From Mycobacterium hubeiense (GTDB lineage: Bacteria; Actinomycetota; Actinomycetes; Mycobacteriales; Mycobacteriaceae): a DNA stretch of 64,000 nt. The stretch is from assembly GCF_002838065.1 (NCBI RefSeq), contig NZ_PIZU01000006.1, positions 1-64,000 of the forward strand, given 5' to 3'. The notes beneath the pieces are model-generated. The model saw only the letters and a list, made by a program, of their open reading frames with translations, ran no database searches and was not told the DNA's origin. The translations under genes and the position numbers were made by a program. The first letter of the stretch is position 1, and each line of letters opens with the position of its first letter. Of this stretch, positions 41,421 through 54,213 are shown piece by piece.

Positions 41421-42939
41421 ACATGGTCGGCCGAAGGTGCCTTCGCCGGAGTCGATTGCCCGGCTAGAGGAGGGGTTCGAGGCCAGTTGCCCGACGGAGA
41501 CCCCTGAGTCGAATGCCCTGGTGGAGCGGATCTGCGAAGCTTCGCGTGCGGAGAACCGGGCGGCCGCCGCGCGGTTCGACGGCGTCGCGGAGTTGTATGC
41601 GCTGCGGCTGCGCAACGTGGGCGGCAATGAGGAGTGGATCGTCAATCTCAGAGAATCCGTCTCCGCCGAGGTGGCCGCCGCGCTGAACATCAGCCGTGGC
41701 CTGGCGCTCAGTTCACTCGACTACGGGCTGGCGTTACGCGAGCGGCTACCGCAGGTGGGTCGGTTGTTCCGCGCCGGAGAATTGGACTTTTCCCGGTTCG
41801 CCACGATCGTGTACCGCACCGATCTGATCGTCGACCGCGACATCCTGGCCGCCGTCGATGCCGAACTGGCGAGGAAGGTGCCCCGCTGGGGATCGCTTTC
41901 ACAGGGACAGCTCTCGGCACGGGTGGACAAGATCGTGGCCCGCCACGACCGCGATGCGGTGCGGCGACGTAAGGACAAGATCCGCAAGCGCGCCGTCGAC
42001 ATTTGGGACAGCGGCGACGGCGTCGCCGAGATCCGCGGGTGGCTGCGCAGCCTGGATGGGCAGGCCCTCGACAAGCGCCTCGATGCGTTGGCCGCCACAG
42101 TGTGTCGCGAGGATCCACGCACCAAGACCCAGCGCCGCGCCGACGCCATGGGCGCGCTGGCAGCCGGTAGCGATCGGCTGGCCTGTGAATGCGGTCGCGC
42201 CGATTGTGCGGCGGGGGCCAAGCCGGCGGCGAGCCCGGCGGTGATCTACGTGGTCGCCGATCAAGGCACCGTCGATGGCACTGATGACGCGCCTGCCGCG
42301 ACCATCGACTGTGACTGGACGTTCCCAGCCGAACTGGTAAGCGAACTGGCCAAGTCGGCCAAGGTGGTACCGCTGATTCATCCAGAAGATGCACCGCCCG
42401 AACCTGGCTACACCCCGTCGAAGGCGTTGGCCGATTTCGTCCGCTGCCGCGACATCACCTGCCGGTGGCCCGGCTGCGAGCATCCGGCCGTGGACTGCGA
42501 TTTGGACCATACGATCCCCTACAACAAGGGCGGACCGACTCACGCGTCGAACTTGAAATGTTATTGCCGCCTACATCATTTGATGAAAACGTTCTGCGGT
42601 TGGCGCGATCAACAATTGCGCGACGGCACCGTCATAGTGACCTCCCCGTTGGGGGAAACCTATGTCACCACACCGGGTTCGGCGATGTTGTTCCCAGGCC
42701 TCTGCAAGCCGACGGGTGAAATCGCTCTTCCCACAGGGGTAGTCGATGACCGCTGTGGTGAGCGCACCGCGATGATGCCCAAACGCCGTCGCACCTACGC
42801 GCAAAACCGGGCCGCGTACATCGCCGCCGAACGCAAGCAAAACCAACGTGCCCGCGAAGCCGCGCGAGAAGCTCACAGAGCCTTACTGTTCGGCCCGCAC
42901 CCACCCGGCAACGACGACGATGACCCGCCGCCGTTCTGA
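41413..42939 (+). CDS. 13E12-repeat family HNH endonuclease (DUF222 plus HNH)
   Basis: 508 residues from ATG 41413. An N-terminal DUF222 helical region runs to about residue 290 (RICEASRAENRAAAARFDGVAELYALRL, LALSSLDYGLALRERLPQVGRLFRAGELDFSRFATIVYRTDLI). The HNH nuclease lies at about 340-400: FVRCRDITCRWPGCEHPAVDCDLDHTIPYNKGGPTHASNLKCYCRLHHLMK, with zinc Cys residues and the DH/N/H catalytic set. A basic tail follows (AAERKQNQRAREAAREA). Family members are multicopy in mycobacteria and some are DNA-damage induced. The SOS box over the start predicts LexA control. Biological role unclear; not itself an insertion sequence. Confidence 0.88.
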   Translation: MFEHGRPKVPSPESIARLEEGFEASCPTETPESNALVERICEASRAENRAAAARFDGVAELYALRLRNVGGNEEWIVNLRESVSAEVAAALNISRGLALSSLDYGLALRERLPQVGRLFRAGELDFSRFATIVYRTDLIVDRDILAAVDAELARKVPRWGSLSQGQLSARVDKIVARHDRDAVRRRKDKIRKRAVDIWDSGDGVAEIRGWLRSLDGQALDKRLDALAATVCREDPRTKTQRRADAMGALAAGSDRLACECGRADCAAGAKPAASPAVIYVVADQGTVDGTDDAPAATIDCDWTFPAELVSELAKSAKVVPLIHPEDAPPEPGYTPSKALADFVRCRDITCRWPGCEHPAVDCDLDHTIPYNKGGPTHASNLKCYCRLHHLMKTFCGWRDQQLRDGTVIVTSPLGETYVTTPGSAMLFPGLCKPTGEIALPTGVVDDRCGERTAMMPKRRRTYAQNRAAYIAAERKQNQRAREAAREAHRALLFGPHPPGNDDDDPPPF

Positions 42940-42943
42940 TCCG

Positions 42944-43816
42944 TTAGTGATTCCAGCGCCGCAGTAGTTCCCCTGCGCCGTCGTTCAATTGTGCAATGAC
43001 CTCTGCGACCGGACGGGTGTCGACGACCATGCCGACGCCCTGTCCGGCGTTGACGCGCGTCGGCTCTCTGGAGGAGTCGCGTAATACGCGTTCGGGAATC
43101 GTTGGGGGCCAATGGTATCCCTGCTCGATGTCGAATGCCCGGGTGGTCATCGTGGAGTCCCCGTCAGCGGCCAAGACAGCCGAGCGCGCCTCGGGCGGCG
43201 TCAACGCTTCCGTACACGTGGTGAAGACGGTGCCCAGCCAGGCCGCCGACGCCCCCGCTGCCAACACCGCAGCCAGCCCCCGCGCAGAGGCGATCCCACC
43301 CCCCGCGAGCACCGGAACGTCAACCGCGTCAAGCACTTCGCACAGCAACGGCAGTGTGCCGACACGGGGTTCGCCGTGCCCGCCTCCTTCCAGGCCGCGG
43401 GCCACCAGCACGTCGACGCCGGCATCGACGGCCCGTCGTGCGGCATCGACCGTCGCCACCTGCGTCACCACCCTGACGCGCGCATCATGCGCACGCGATA
43501 CCCAGGCCCAGTCGTCGCCGAAGCTCACCGACAGCAGCGCCGGCCGAGCGTCCAGCGCCACCTCGAACAGTTCGGGACGCTCCGACATCACCCAGTGCAC
43601 CAAGCCAATCCCGAACGGGCGCCCCAAGTCGGCGACGTGCGCCAGCTCCGCCGTCAGCTGAGACGCCGTCGCCGAACTGCCCATGCCGATCATGCCGAGC
43701 CCGCCCGCCCGCGACACCGCGGCCGCCAGCGCTCCCCCGGCCGCGCCGCCCATCGGGGCGTTCACGAGAGGCACATCGATGCCCATCGCCCGGCACCACG
43801 CGGTTGCCACCGTCAC
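42944..43816 (-). CDS. nitronate monooxygenase-family flavoprotein
   Basis: About 290 residues from GTG 43816 (ATG 43786 and GTG 43810 are alternatives). NMO/IMPDH-like FMN barrel: PLVNAPMGGAAGGALAAAVSRAGGLGMIGMGSS, GLVHWVMSERPELFEVALDARPALLSVSFGD, TQVATVDAARRAVDAGVDVLVARGLEGGGHG (FMN phosphate site), VPVLAGGGIASARGLAAVLAAGASAAWLGTVFTTCTEA. Oxidises alkyl nitronates or acts as an NADH:quinone oxidoreductase in related proteins. Divergent from the guanidine riboswitch and gdx. Confidence 0.83.
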   Translation of the reverse strand: MTVATAWCRAMGIDVPLVNAPMGGAAGGALAAAVSRAGGLGMIGMGSSATASQLTAELAHVADLGRPFGIGLVHWVMSERPELFEVALDARPALLSVSFGDDWAWVSRAHDARVRVVTQVATVDAARRAVDAGVDVLVARGLEGGGHGEPRVGTLPLLCEVLDAVDVPVLAGGGIASARGLAAVLAAGASAAWLGTVFTTCTEALTPPEARSAVLAADGDSTMTTRAFDIEQGYHWPPTIPERVLRDSSREPTRVNAGQGVGMVVDTRPVAEVIAQLNDGAGELLRRWNH

Positions 43817-43866
43817 AGCCAGCGATGTTACGGCTTTGCTACCGTGGGAGTTGTCAGCACATGACC

Positions 43867-43909
43867 CCGGACGAGGCGCACCGTACCCGGACAGCGACAA
43901 GACGGTGCC
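43867..43909 (+). ncRNA. guanidine-III riboswitch (ykkC-III class)
   Basis: CCGGACGAGGCGCACCGTAC begins the aptamer, continuing with CCGGACAGCGACAAGACGG. It matches the guanidine-III consensus block by block: CCGGACGAGG, CGTACCCGG, ACAAGACGG. The internal stem GCACCGT / ACGGTGC pairs perfectly and differs from the stem I recall in the Thermobifida RNA by compensatory changes. The pseudoknot strand CCCGG can pair with the 5' CCGG region. It ends 2 bases before the GGAGG of gdx, so guanidinium binding probably exposes that ribosome-binding site. Confidence 0.88.
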
Positions 43910-43919
43910 ACGGAGGTGC

Positions 43920-44240
43920 ATGATGGCTTGGCTCATTCTCGTCGTGTCCGGCGTCCTCGAAGCGGTGTGGGCAACGGCGCTGAGCAAGTCCGACGGCTTC
44001 ACCCGACTAATGCCGTCAGTGGTGTTCGGAGTTGCCCTGATCCTGTCGATGATCGGGCTCGCCGTCGCGATGCGTACCCTGCCCGTCGGCACGAGTTACG
44101 CGGTGTGGGTGGGCATCGGCGCGGTGCTCACCGTGGCCTACGCGATGGCTACCGGCGCCGAATCGGCGTCACTGGTCAAGGTTTTGCTGATGCTTGGGGT
44201 GGTCGGCTGCATCGTCGGCCTGAAATTGGTCAGTCACTGA
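43920..44240 (+). CDS. gdx: SMR-family guanidinium exporter (Gdx/SugE)
   Basis: 106 residues, four membrane helices: AWLILVVSGVLEAVWATALSKSDGFTRLMPSVV (essential Glu of LEAVWA), ALILSMIGLAVAMRTLPVGTSYAVWVGIGAVLTVAYA, and KVLLMLGVVGCIVGLKLVSH. It follows the SugE/Gdx subtype (SKSDGFTRL, AMRTLPVGTSYAVWVGIGAV) rather than the EmrE drug-export subtype. Exchanges guanidinium for protons as a small antiparallel dimer. Regulation by the upstream guanidine-III riboswitch confirms the substrate. ATG 43920 or 43923, with GGAGG 4 to 7 bases upstream. Overlaps the convergent YihY gene by 7 bases. Confidence 0.92.
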   Translation: MMAWLILVVSGVLEAVWATALSKSDGFTRLMPSVVFGVALILSMIGLAVAMRTLPVGTSYAVWVGIGAVLTVAYAMATGAESASLVKVLLMLGVVGCIVGLKLVSH

Positions 44241-45253
44241 CGGCGCTTGGTCAGCCGCGAAAGGCCCAGCGCACCAAGCGCTCCCATGGCAGCCCCCGCC
44301 AGGGCGCCTGACACGGCCGGCCGTTGGCGCACCTGCACCGTGATCTGCGCCGGCGCGGGCGGTTCAACCGGTGCGGCAGCAAGGTTTTCGGCCGACGTCG
44401 CAGCCCACGCCGTCGCAAACAGCACCAGCCGCGCGGTGATGTACGCAAACACCATGATGCCCAGCACCGGCCCGAACGTCGCGCCGGCCGGGCCGGTCAC
44501 CACGCTCTGCAGGTAGAGCGACGCCACCTGCTTGAAGATCTCGAAACCCACCGCCGCCAGCAGCCCTGCGCGGATCGCGCTGACGAAACTCACCGACTCG
44601 CGTGGCAGCCGGGCGATCATCCACGTGAACAGCAGCCACGACACCACGAACGACATCACCAGCGACGCAATCCGCAGAACCACGGCCAACGCCGAGAAGT
44701 CTTGCACCCCAAACCATCTCAGCACCGCGGACATGAGATCGGGATCGCCCAGCGCCGTCAGCGCGATGGTGAGCACCAACGCCAAGAACGTCGACACCAG
44801 CGCCAGAAGATCGGACAGCTTGGTGCGCACAAACCCGACAGGCTCATGGCGTTGCAGCCACATCTGGCTCAACGCCTCACGCAGGTTGGCCATCCAGCCC
44901 AGCCCGGCCCACGCCGCCACCGCCAACCCGATGACTCCCACGGTGCCGCGCGAATCGATCGCCGAATCCATCAGCTTGACGAGTTGCTGGCCGAAATCAC
45001 CGGAGACCGTGGACCGGATGCGCGACTCGATGTCGGCCATCAGCTCGGGTCGCCCCGCCAGCACGAAGCCACCGACGGAAAACCCCACCATCAGCAGTGG
45101 GAACAACGCGAAGATCGTGAAGTAGGTGATGCCCGCGGCGTAGAAGTTGCCCTTGGCATCGTCGTAGCGCTCCTGCGCCCGCATCACCCGGTCGAACCAG
45201 CCGAAGCGGGTCCGCAAACGATCGAGCAGACCTGGTTTGGCCGGTTCCGTCAT
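44234..45253 (-). CDS. YihY/BrkB-family membrane protein
   Basis: 339 residues; counterpart of M. tuberculosis Rv3335c. Six or so helices: GNFYAAGITYFTIFALFPLLMVGFSVGGFVL, GTVGVIGLAVAAWAGLGWMANLREALSQMW, DLLALVSTFLALVLTIALTAL, LRIASLVMSFVVSWLLFTWMIARLP, GLLAAVGFEIFKQVASLYLQSV, FGPVLGIMVFAYITARLVLFATAWAA. Function unresolved in the family (once proposed as RNase BN, since withdrawn). Last gene of xthA-trpS-yihY; 15 bases after trpS. Confidence 0.85.
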   Translation of the reverse strand: MTEPAKPGLLDRLRTRFGWFDRVMRAQERYDDAKGNFYAAGITYFTIFALFPLLMVGFSVGGFVLAGRPELMADIESRIRSTVSGDFGQQLVKLMDSAIDSRGTVGVIGLAVAAWAGLGWMANLREALSQMWLQRHEPVGFVRTKLSDLLALVSTFLALVLTIALTALGDPDLMSAVLRWFGVQDFSALAVVLRIASLVMSFVVSWLLFTWMIARLPRESVSFVSAIRAGLLAAVGFEIFKQVASLYLQSVVTGPAGATFGPVLGIMVFAYITARLVLFATAWAATSAENLAAAPVEPPAPAQITVQVRQRPAVSGALAGAAMGALGALGLSRLTKRRQ

Positions 45254-45268
45254 ACCAGCCTCCCGCGC

Positions 45269-46300
<1,032 letters not shown>

Positions 46301-47098
46301 TCATGCGTACTTGACGGTGACGGGGGCGTGGTCCGACCAGCGCAGCGCGTACGCCTCGGGCCTCTCCACCCGCGCGGACACGACACGCGCCGCCAACCGC
46401 CGGTTGGCCAGCTGATAGTCGATGCGCCAGCCGGCATCGTTGTCGAATGCCCGCCCCCGCCAACTCCACCAGGAGTACGGCCCCGGCTGGTCCGGATGCA
46501 TGACGCGCATCACCTCGACCCAGCCGGACGCCAGCAGATCCGACAGCCACTGCCGCTCGCTGGGCAGGAACCCGGACTTTTTGACGTTCCCGCGCCAATT
46601 CTTGATGTCGTGTTCCGTATGGGCGATGTTCCAATCGCCGCATACGACGGCGTCGCGGTCCGAAGCCAGCGCCGTCATTCGCGACGCCAGCCCGGTCAGA
46701 AACCGCTCCTTCTCCAGCTGCCGCTCGGTGCCCGCCTCACCGGTGTGGACGTAGACACTGGCCACCGTCAACCCGGCCACGTCCACCTCCAAATACCTTC
46801 CGTGCGAAGCAAATTCGTCGTCACCAAATCCGACGCGCACCGCATCAATCGGTCGCCGAGAGAGCACCGCCACCCCGTTGCGACCCCTCAGCTGCGCACA
46901 CGCCGCAGCCAGGTGCCAGCCGTCGGCCACCGCGGGCGCCACAGCAGCAGCCAACTGGTCGTCCGACGCGCGGGTCTCCTGCAGGCACACCACGTCGGCG
47001 TCGGTCTGCGCCAGCCACGCCAACAAACCCCGGTTCTCCGACGACCGTTGCTTGATGGCGGTCCGGATGCCGTTGACGTTGATGGTGCTGATGATCAC
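46301..47098 (-). CDS. xthA: exodeoxyribonuclease III / AP endonuclease family
   Basis: 265 residues. Endonuclease/exonuclease/phosphatase fold: ISTINVNGIR at the N-terminus, DVVCLQETR with the metal Glu, YLEVDVAGLTVASVYVHTGE, VVCGDWNIAHTEHDIKN with the catalytic Asp and Asn, GWRIDYQLAN, and SDHAPVTV with the final Asp-His pair. Cleaves DNA at abasic sites. Adjacent and divergent from an alpha/beta hydrolase. Confidence 0.9.
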   Translation of the reverse strand: MIISTINVNGIRTAIKQRSSENRGLLAWLAQTDADVVCLQETRASDDQLAAAVAPAVADGWHLAAACAQLRGRNGVAVLSRRPIDAVRVGFGDDEFASHGRYLEVDVAGLTVASVYVHTGEAGTERQLEKERFLTGLASRMTALASDRDAVVCGDWNIAHTEHDIKNWRGNVKKSGFLPSERQWLSDLLASGWVEVMRVMHPDQPGPYSWWSWRGRAFDNDAGWRIDYQLANRRLAARVVSARVERPEAYALRWSDHAPVTVKYA

Positions 47099-47143
47099 AG
47101 GGCTCCTTGCGGTACCGGCGGTATCGCCTTAATGTCGGGCAGC

Positions 47144-47971
47144 ATGACCGAACGCGCACCGATCCACCTCGGCTCCGGTGAACCGATCCTGCTGCTGCAC
47201 CCGTTCATCCTCTCGCAGAGCGTCTGGAAGTATGTCGCGCCCCAGCTCGCCGAAACCGGCCGCTACGAGGTGTTCGCCCCCACCATGGCCGGCCACAACG
47301 GCGGCCCGCGGGGCCCGCTGTTCCTCGACTCGGGCTCGCTGGCCGACGACATCGAGCGCCGTCTCGACGCGCTGGGCTGGGGCACCGCGCACATCGTCGG
47401 CAACTCGCTGGGCGGCTGGGTTGCGTTCGAGTTGGAGCGACGGGGACGGGCCCGCACTTTGACCGGCATCGCACCGGCCGGCGGCTGGACGCAGTTCGCC
47501 CCGGCCAAGTTCGAGATCATCGGCAAGTTCCTGGCCGGCATGCCGCTGTGGCTGGTGACAATGCTGCTGGGCCAGCGGGTCATGAAGCTGCCAATCACCC
47601 GGCGGCTGGCGTACCTGCCGATCAGTGCCAAACCCGACGGCCTGTCCGACCCGGACCTGCGCGACGTGCTTGACGACGTCGCCCACTGCCCCGCCTACTA
47701 CCAGATGCTGGTGAAGGCGCTGCGTCTGCCCGGCCTGCTGGAACTGGCCGACAGCCGCACGCCGACGCATCTGGTCATCTGTGAAAAGGACCGGGTGTTG
47801 CCGCATCCGCGGTTCACCCGCCACTTCACCACGCACCTGCCGCCGAACACCAAGGTGACGCATCTCGACGGCGTCGGGCACGTGCCGATGTTCGAGGCGC
47901 CGGGCCGGATCAGCGAGTTGATCATCGACTTCGTCGATCAATACGCCGGCCCGAAACGCGCCATCGGCTGA
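47144..47971 (+). CDS. alpha/beta hydrolase
   Basis: 275 residues from ATG 47144 (8 bases after a TAATGT -10-like hexamer; ATG 47132 is less likely). Fold landmarks: GEPILLLHPFILSQSVWKYVAPQLAETGRYEVFAPTMAGHNGG, nucleophile Ser in HIVGNSLGGWVAFELERRG, acid in HLVICEKDRVLPHPRF, base His in LDGVGHVPMFEAP. Substrate unknown; the pattern fits esterase or C-C hydrolase-type enzymes. It ends 4 bases before the convergent icd1. Confidence 0.83.
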   Translation: MTERAPIHLGSGEPILLLHPFILSQSVWKYVAPQLAETGRYEVFAPTMAGHNGGPRGPLFLDSGSLADDIERRLDALGWGTAHIVGNSLGGWVAFELERRGRARTLTGIAPAGGWTQFAPAKFEIIGKFLAGMPLWLVTMLLGQRVMKLPITRRLAYLPISAKPDGLSDPDLRDVLDDVAHCPAYYQMLVKALRLPGLLELADSRTPTHLVICEKDRVLPHPRFTRHFTTHLPPNTKVTHLDGVGHVPMFEAPGRISELIIDFVDQYAGPKRAIG

Positions 47972-47975
47972 CCCC

Positions 47976-49202
47976 CTAGTCCAGCGCCTTCTTGAAGGTG
48001 CCGGCGATGGTGTCGAGGAACTCCTCGCTGGTCTGCCACGGCTGCTCCTCGCCGATCAGCAACGCGAGATCCTTGGTCATCTGACCGCTCTCGACGGTGC
48101 TGATGACGCTCTCCTCGAGGGTGTGGGCGAACGCGACGACGTCCGGCGTGTTGTCCAGCTTGCCGCGGTGTTGCAGCGCGCGCGTCCACGCGAAGATCGA
48201 CGCGATCGGATTGGTCGACGTCGGCTTGCCCTGCTGGTACTGCCGGTAATGCCGCGTCACGGTGCCGTGCGCAGCCTCGGCCTCGACGGTCTTACCGTCC
48301 GGGGTCATCAGCACCGACGTCATCAGGCCCAGTGAGCCGTAGCCCTGCGCGACGAGGTCGGACTGCACGTCGCCGTCGTAGTTCTTGCACGCCCACACGT
48401 AGCCGCCCTCCCACTTCAGGCAGGAGGCCACCATGTCGTCGATCAGCCGATGCTCGTACGTCAGCCCGGCCGCGTCGAACTGTTGCTTGTATTCCTCATC
48501 GAAGATGCGCTGGAACTCGTCTTTGAACATCCCGTCGTAGCCCTTGAGGATGGTGTTCTTCGTCGACAGGTAGACGGGGTAATTCTGTTGCAGCCCATAG
48601 TTGAACGTCGACCGGGCGAAGTCCTGAATGGACTTTTTGAAGTTGTACATCCCCATCATCACGCCGCCGCCCTCGGGGATGTTGACGACCTCGTGCACGA
48701 TCGGCTCGCTACCGTCGTCGGGCGTGAAGGTGACGGTGAACGTGCCGGGTTTGTCAACCTTGAAATTGTCGGCACGGTACTGGTCGCCGAACGCGTGACG
48801 GCCGATGATGATTGGCTTGGTCCAGCCAGGAACCAGCCGCGGCACATTCTTGATCACGATCGGCGCGCGGAAGATGGTGCCGCCCAAGATGTTTCGGATC
48901 GTCCCGTTGGGCGACAGCCACATTTTCTTGAGGTTGAACTCCTTGACGCGGGCCTCGTCGGGGGTGATGGTCGCGCATTTGACGCCGACGCCGTGGCGTT
49001 TGATGGCGTTGGCGGCGTCGACGGTCACCCGGTCGTCGGTGGCGTCGCGGTGCTCGATGCCCAGGTCGTAGTAGTCGAGCTCGATGTCGAGGTACGGGTA
49101 GATGAACGTCTCTTTGATGAGCTTCCAGATGATACGCGTCATCTCGTCGCCATCGAGTTCTACGACCGTACCGTCGACCTTGACCTTGGCCATATTCGCC
49201 AC
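47976..49202 (-). CDS. icd1: NADP-dependent isocitrate dehydrogenase, homodimeric type
   Basis: 408 residues (M. tuberculosis Rv3339c is 409). Converts isocitrate to 2-oxoglutarate. Eukaryote-like dimeric class: [63 protein letters not shown] (substrate Ser and Arg), [96 protein letters not shown]. It lies 7 bases downstream of the unrelated monomeric icd2 on the same strand. Confidence 0.95.
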   Translation of the reverse strand: MANMAKVKVDGTVVELDGDEMTRIIWKLIKETFIYPYLDIELDYYDLGIEHRDATDDRVTVDAANAIKRHGVGVKCATITPDEARVKEFNLKKMWLSPNGTIRNILGGTIFRAPIVIKNVPRLVPGWTKPIIIGRHAFGDQYRADNFKVDKPGTFTVTFTPDDGSEPIVHEVVNIPEGGGVMMGMYNFKKSIQDFARSTFNYGLQQNYPVYLSTKNTILKGYDGMFKDEFQRIFDEEYKQQFDAAGLTYEHRLIDDMVASCLKWEGGYVWACKNYDGDVQSDLVAQGYGSLGLMTSVLMTPDGKTVEAEAAHGTVTRHYRQYQQGKPTSTNPIASIFAWTRALQHRGKLDNTPDVVAFAHTLEESVISTVESGQMTKDLALLIGEEQPWQTSEEFLDTIAGTFKKALD

Positions 49203-49209
49203 CCCGACG

Positions 49210-51459
<2,250 letters not shown>

Positions 51460-51593
51460 CGTGTCTCCCGGCGTCATGGTGAGAATTTCTTCGCGTGTCG
51501 CCCGCCACGTTAGTCGTGGATCGTGCGCCAGTGGCGGGCTGGCCGACACAACCGAGTGGCATGTGTTCCACGGCGTGCGATATTCTGCTGGTC

Positions 51594-51713
51594 GGTCATG
51601 AGCGCCAGCGTCAAGCCCCGGCTTGCTGGCCGGCAACCCTCCAACCGCGGTGGGGTGCCCCGGGTGATGACCAGGTTGAGTAGCCGTTGACGGCTGCCGG
51701 CAAGCGCGGGTCC
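51594..51713 (+). ncRNA. SAM-IV riboswitch upstream of metY
   Basis: The block GGTCATGAGCGCCAGCGTCA at 51594, followed by CCCCGGCTTGCTGGCCGGCAACCC, CCGCGGTGGGGTGC and GGGTGATGACC, is the SAM-I/SAM-IV aptamer core. The additional 3' part (51672-51713: hairpin TAGCCGTTGACGGCT and GCAAGCGCGGGTCC) is what defines SAM-IV. GGTCAT pairs with ATGACC to close the main helix. A TATTCT -10 at 51581-51586 places the transcript start at the aptamer's 5' end. High S-adenosylmethionine should reduce metY-metX expression. Expression platform: GCGGGTCC... CGGGCCC stretch and the ACGGAGG ribosome-binding site. Confidence 0.88.
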
Positions 51714-51757
51714 GTTGTGACGGGCCCCCAGAGAAGACAGACGGAGGTCCGTTTCGC

Positions 51758-53089
51758 ATGAGCACGCCAGAACAGTGGGCGTTCGAGACCAAACAGGTCC
51801 ACGCTGGTCAGACGCCCGATAGCGCCACCAATGCCCGGGCGCTACCGATCTATCAGACGACGTCGTACACCTTCAACAGCACCGATCACGCGGCCGCGCT
51901 GTTCGGGCTGACGGAGCCCGGCAACATCTACACCCGGATCATGAACCCGACGCAGGACGTGGTCGAGCAGCGCATCGCGGCGCTCGAAGGCGGCGTCGCC
52001 GCGTTGTTCGTCGCGTCGGGCCAGGCTGCGGAGACGTTCGCGATCCTCAACCTGGCCTCGGCGGGCGACCACATCGTCTCGAGCCCCCGGCTCTACGGCG
52101 GCACGTACAACCTGTTCCACTACACGCTGCCCAAGCTGGGCATCGAGGTCAGCTTCGTGGAGAACCCCGACGACCTGGACTCGTGGCGCGCGGCCGTGCA
52201 GCCGAACACCAAGGCGTTCTTCGGCGAGACGATCTCCAACCCGCAGAACGACATCCTCGACATCCCGAACGTCGCCGCGGTGGCCCATGAGGCCGGGGTG
52301 CCGTTGATCGTCGACAACACCGTCGCCACCCCGTACCTGATCCAGCCGATCAGCCACGGCGCCGACATCGTGGTGCACTCGGCGACGAAGTACCTGGGCG
52401 GTCACGGCGCCGCGATCGCCGGCGTAATCGTCGACGGCGGCACGTTCGACTGGACCAACGGGCGCTTCCCCGGCTTCACCACACCCGACCCGAGCTATCA
52501 CGGCGTGGTGTACGCCGAACTCGGTCCGCCCGCGTTCGCATTGAAGGCCCGGGTGCAGCTGCTCCGCGATGTGGGTGCGGCGGCCTCACCGTTCAACGCG
52601 TTCTTGATCGCGCAGGGATTGGAAACGCTGAGCCTGCGCGTTGAGCGGCACGTGGCCAATGCGCAGCGCGTCGCCGAGTATCTGGCCGGACATCCCGACG
52701 TGGTGTCGGTGAACTATGCCGGTCTGCCCACGTCGCCGTGGTACGAGCTGGGACGCAAGTTGGCCCCCAAGGGAACCGGCGCGGTGCTGGCGTTCGAGTT
52801 GGCCGGCGGCGTGGAGGCGGGCAAGGCGTTCGTCAACGCGCTGACATTGCACAGCCATGTCGCCAACATCGGCGACGTCCGCTCGCTGGTCATTCATCCG
52901 GCGTCGACGACGCACTCGCAGCTATCCCCCGAAGAGCAGCTGGCCACCGGCGTCACGCCCGGCCTGGTGCGGCTCGCGGTCGGTATCGAGGGCATCGACG
53001 ACATCCTGGCCGACCTCGAGCAGGGCTTCGCCGCAGCCAAGCCGTTCAGTTCGGCAACCCAGGATCCGCAGACGGTGGCGTCGTTCTGA
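51758..53089 (+). CDS. metY: O-acetylhomoserine sulfhydrylase (MetY; annotated metC in M. tuberculosis)
   Basis: 443 residues; orthologue of Rv3340. PLP enzyme making homocysteine from O-acetylhomoserine and sulfide. Landmarks: [118 protein letters not shown] (Schiff-base Lys near 210), [10 protein letters not shown]. First gene after the SAM-IV riboswitch; overlaps metX by one base (TGATG). Confidence 0.95.
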   Translation: MSTPEQWAFETKQVHAGQTPDSATNARALPIYQTTSYTFNSTDHAAALFGLTEPGNIYTRIMNPTQDVVEQRIAALEGGVAALFVASGQAAETFAILNLASAGDHIVSSPRLYGGTYNLFHYTLPKLGIEVSFVENPDDLDSWRAAVQPNTKAFFGETISNPQNDILDIPNVAAVAHEAGVPLIVDNTVATPYLIQPISHGADIVVHSATKYLGGHGAAIAGVIVDGGTFDWTNGRFPGFTTPDPSYHGVVYAELGPPAFALKARVQLLRDVGAAASPFNAFLIAQGLETLSLRVERHVANAQRVAEYLAGHPDVVSVNYAGLPTSPWYELGRKLAPKGTGAVLAFELAGGVEAGKAFVNALTLHSHVANIGDVRSLVIHPASTTHSQLSPEEQLATGVTPGLVRLAVGIEGIDDILADLEQGFAAAKPFSSATQDPQTVASF

Positions 53090-54213
53090 TGACGGTCTTC
53101 GACGTGTCTCCCAGATTGAGCTTGCCCGCCGAAGGCGAGATCGGCGTCGTCGACATCGGCCCGCTGACGCTGGAGAACGGCGCCGTGCTGCCAGAGGTCT
53201 CCATCGCGGTGCAGCGGTGGGGCGAGCTGTCGCCCAACCGCGACAACGTGGTGGTGGTGCTGCACGCGCTGACCGGTGACTCGCACATCACCGGTCCCGC
53301 CGGACCCGATCACCCGACACCGGGATGGTGGGACGGCGTGGCAGGCCCTGGCGCGCCGATCGACACCACGCGGTGGTGCGCGATCGCCACCAACATCCTC
53401 GGCGGCTGCCGCGGGTCCACCGGCCCGAGCTCGATCGCACCGGACGGAAAGCCTTGGGGCTCACGGTTTCCGCTCGTGACGGTGCGCGACCAGGTGGAAG
53501 CTGATGTGGCCGCCCTCAAGGCTTTCGGCATCACCGACGTGGCCGCGGTGGTCGGCGGATCGCTGGGCGGTGCGCGAGCACTGGAATGGATGATCGGCTA
53601 CCCCGATCGCGTGCGGGCCGCGCTGGTGTTGGCGGTCGGGGCTCGGGCCACGGCCGATCAGATCGGCACGCAGAGCACGCAAGTGGCCGCGATCAAATCC
53701 GATCCGGACTGGCAGGGCGGCGACTACTACGGCACCGGCCGCGCCCCGTATCTGGGGATGGAGATCGCGCGCCGGTTCGCGCACCTGACATATCGCGGCG
53801 AGGAGGAGCTGGACTCCCGGTTCGGCAACTCCCCGCAGGGCGACGAGGACCCGGTCAATGGCGGCCGCTACGCGGTGCAGAGCTACCTGGAGCATCAGGG
53901 CGCCAAGCTGGCGGCGCGCTTCGACCCGGGCACCTACGTCGCGCTGACGGAGGCGCTGTCGAGTCATGACGTCGGCCGAGGGCGCGGCGGCATCGAGGCG
54001 GCGCTGCGGAGTTGTCCGGTGCCGACGATCGTCGGGGGCATCACGTCGGACCGGCTCTACCCGCTGCGGCTGCAGGAGGAATTGGCGGAGCTGTTGCCGG
54101 GTTGTAGCGAGTTGAACGTCGTCGACTCGATCTACGGCCACGATGGCTTCCTGGTCGAGACGGAGGCGGTCGGCAAGCTGATCCGTCGGACATTGGAGTT
54201 AGCGGAGCGGTGA
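53089..54213 (+). CDS. metX: homoserine O-acetyltransferase (MetX; metA in M. tuberculosis)
   Basis: 374 residues (Rv3341 is 379). Alpha/beta-hydrolase-fold enzyme acetylating homoserine with acetyl-CoA, giving the substrate for MetY. Landmarks: [36 protein letters not shown], the nucleophile Ser in [30 protein letters not shown]-like [21 protein letters not shown] with the acid, and [11 protein letters not shown] with the base His. Second gene of the SAM-IV operon and coupled on both sides. Confidence 0.94.
   Translation: MTVFDVSPRLSLPAEGEIGVVDIGPLTLENGAVLPEVSIAVQRWGELSPNRDNVVVVLHALTGDSHITGPAGPDHPTPGWWDGVAGPGAPIDTTRWCAIATNILGGCRGSTGPSSIAPDGKPWGSRFPLVTVRDQVEADVAALKAFGITDVAAVVGGSLGGARALEWMIGYPDRVRAALVLAVGARATADQIGTQSTQVAAIKSDPDWQGGDYYGTGRAPYLGMEIARRFAHLTYRGEEELDSRFGNSPQGDEDPVNGGRYAVQSYLEHQGAKLAARFDPGTYVALTEALSSHDVGRGRGGIEAALRSCPVPTIVGGITSDRLYPLRLQEELAELLPGCSELNVVDSIYGHDGFLVETEAVGKLIRRTLELAER

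Noticed and set aside
41413-42939. 13E12-family gene as an insertion sequence or phage fragment
   Set aside because: No flanking inverted or direct repeats, transposase or integrase; composition matches the neighbours.
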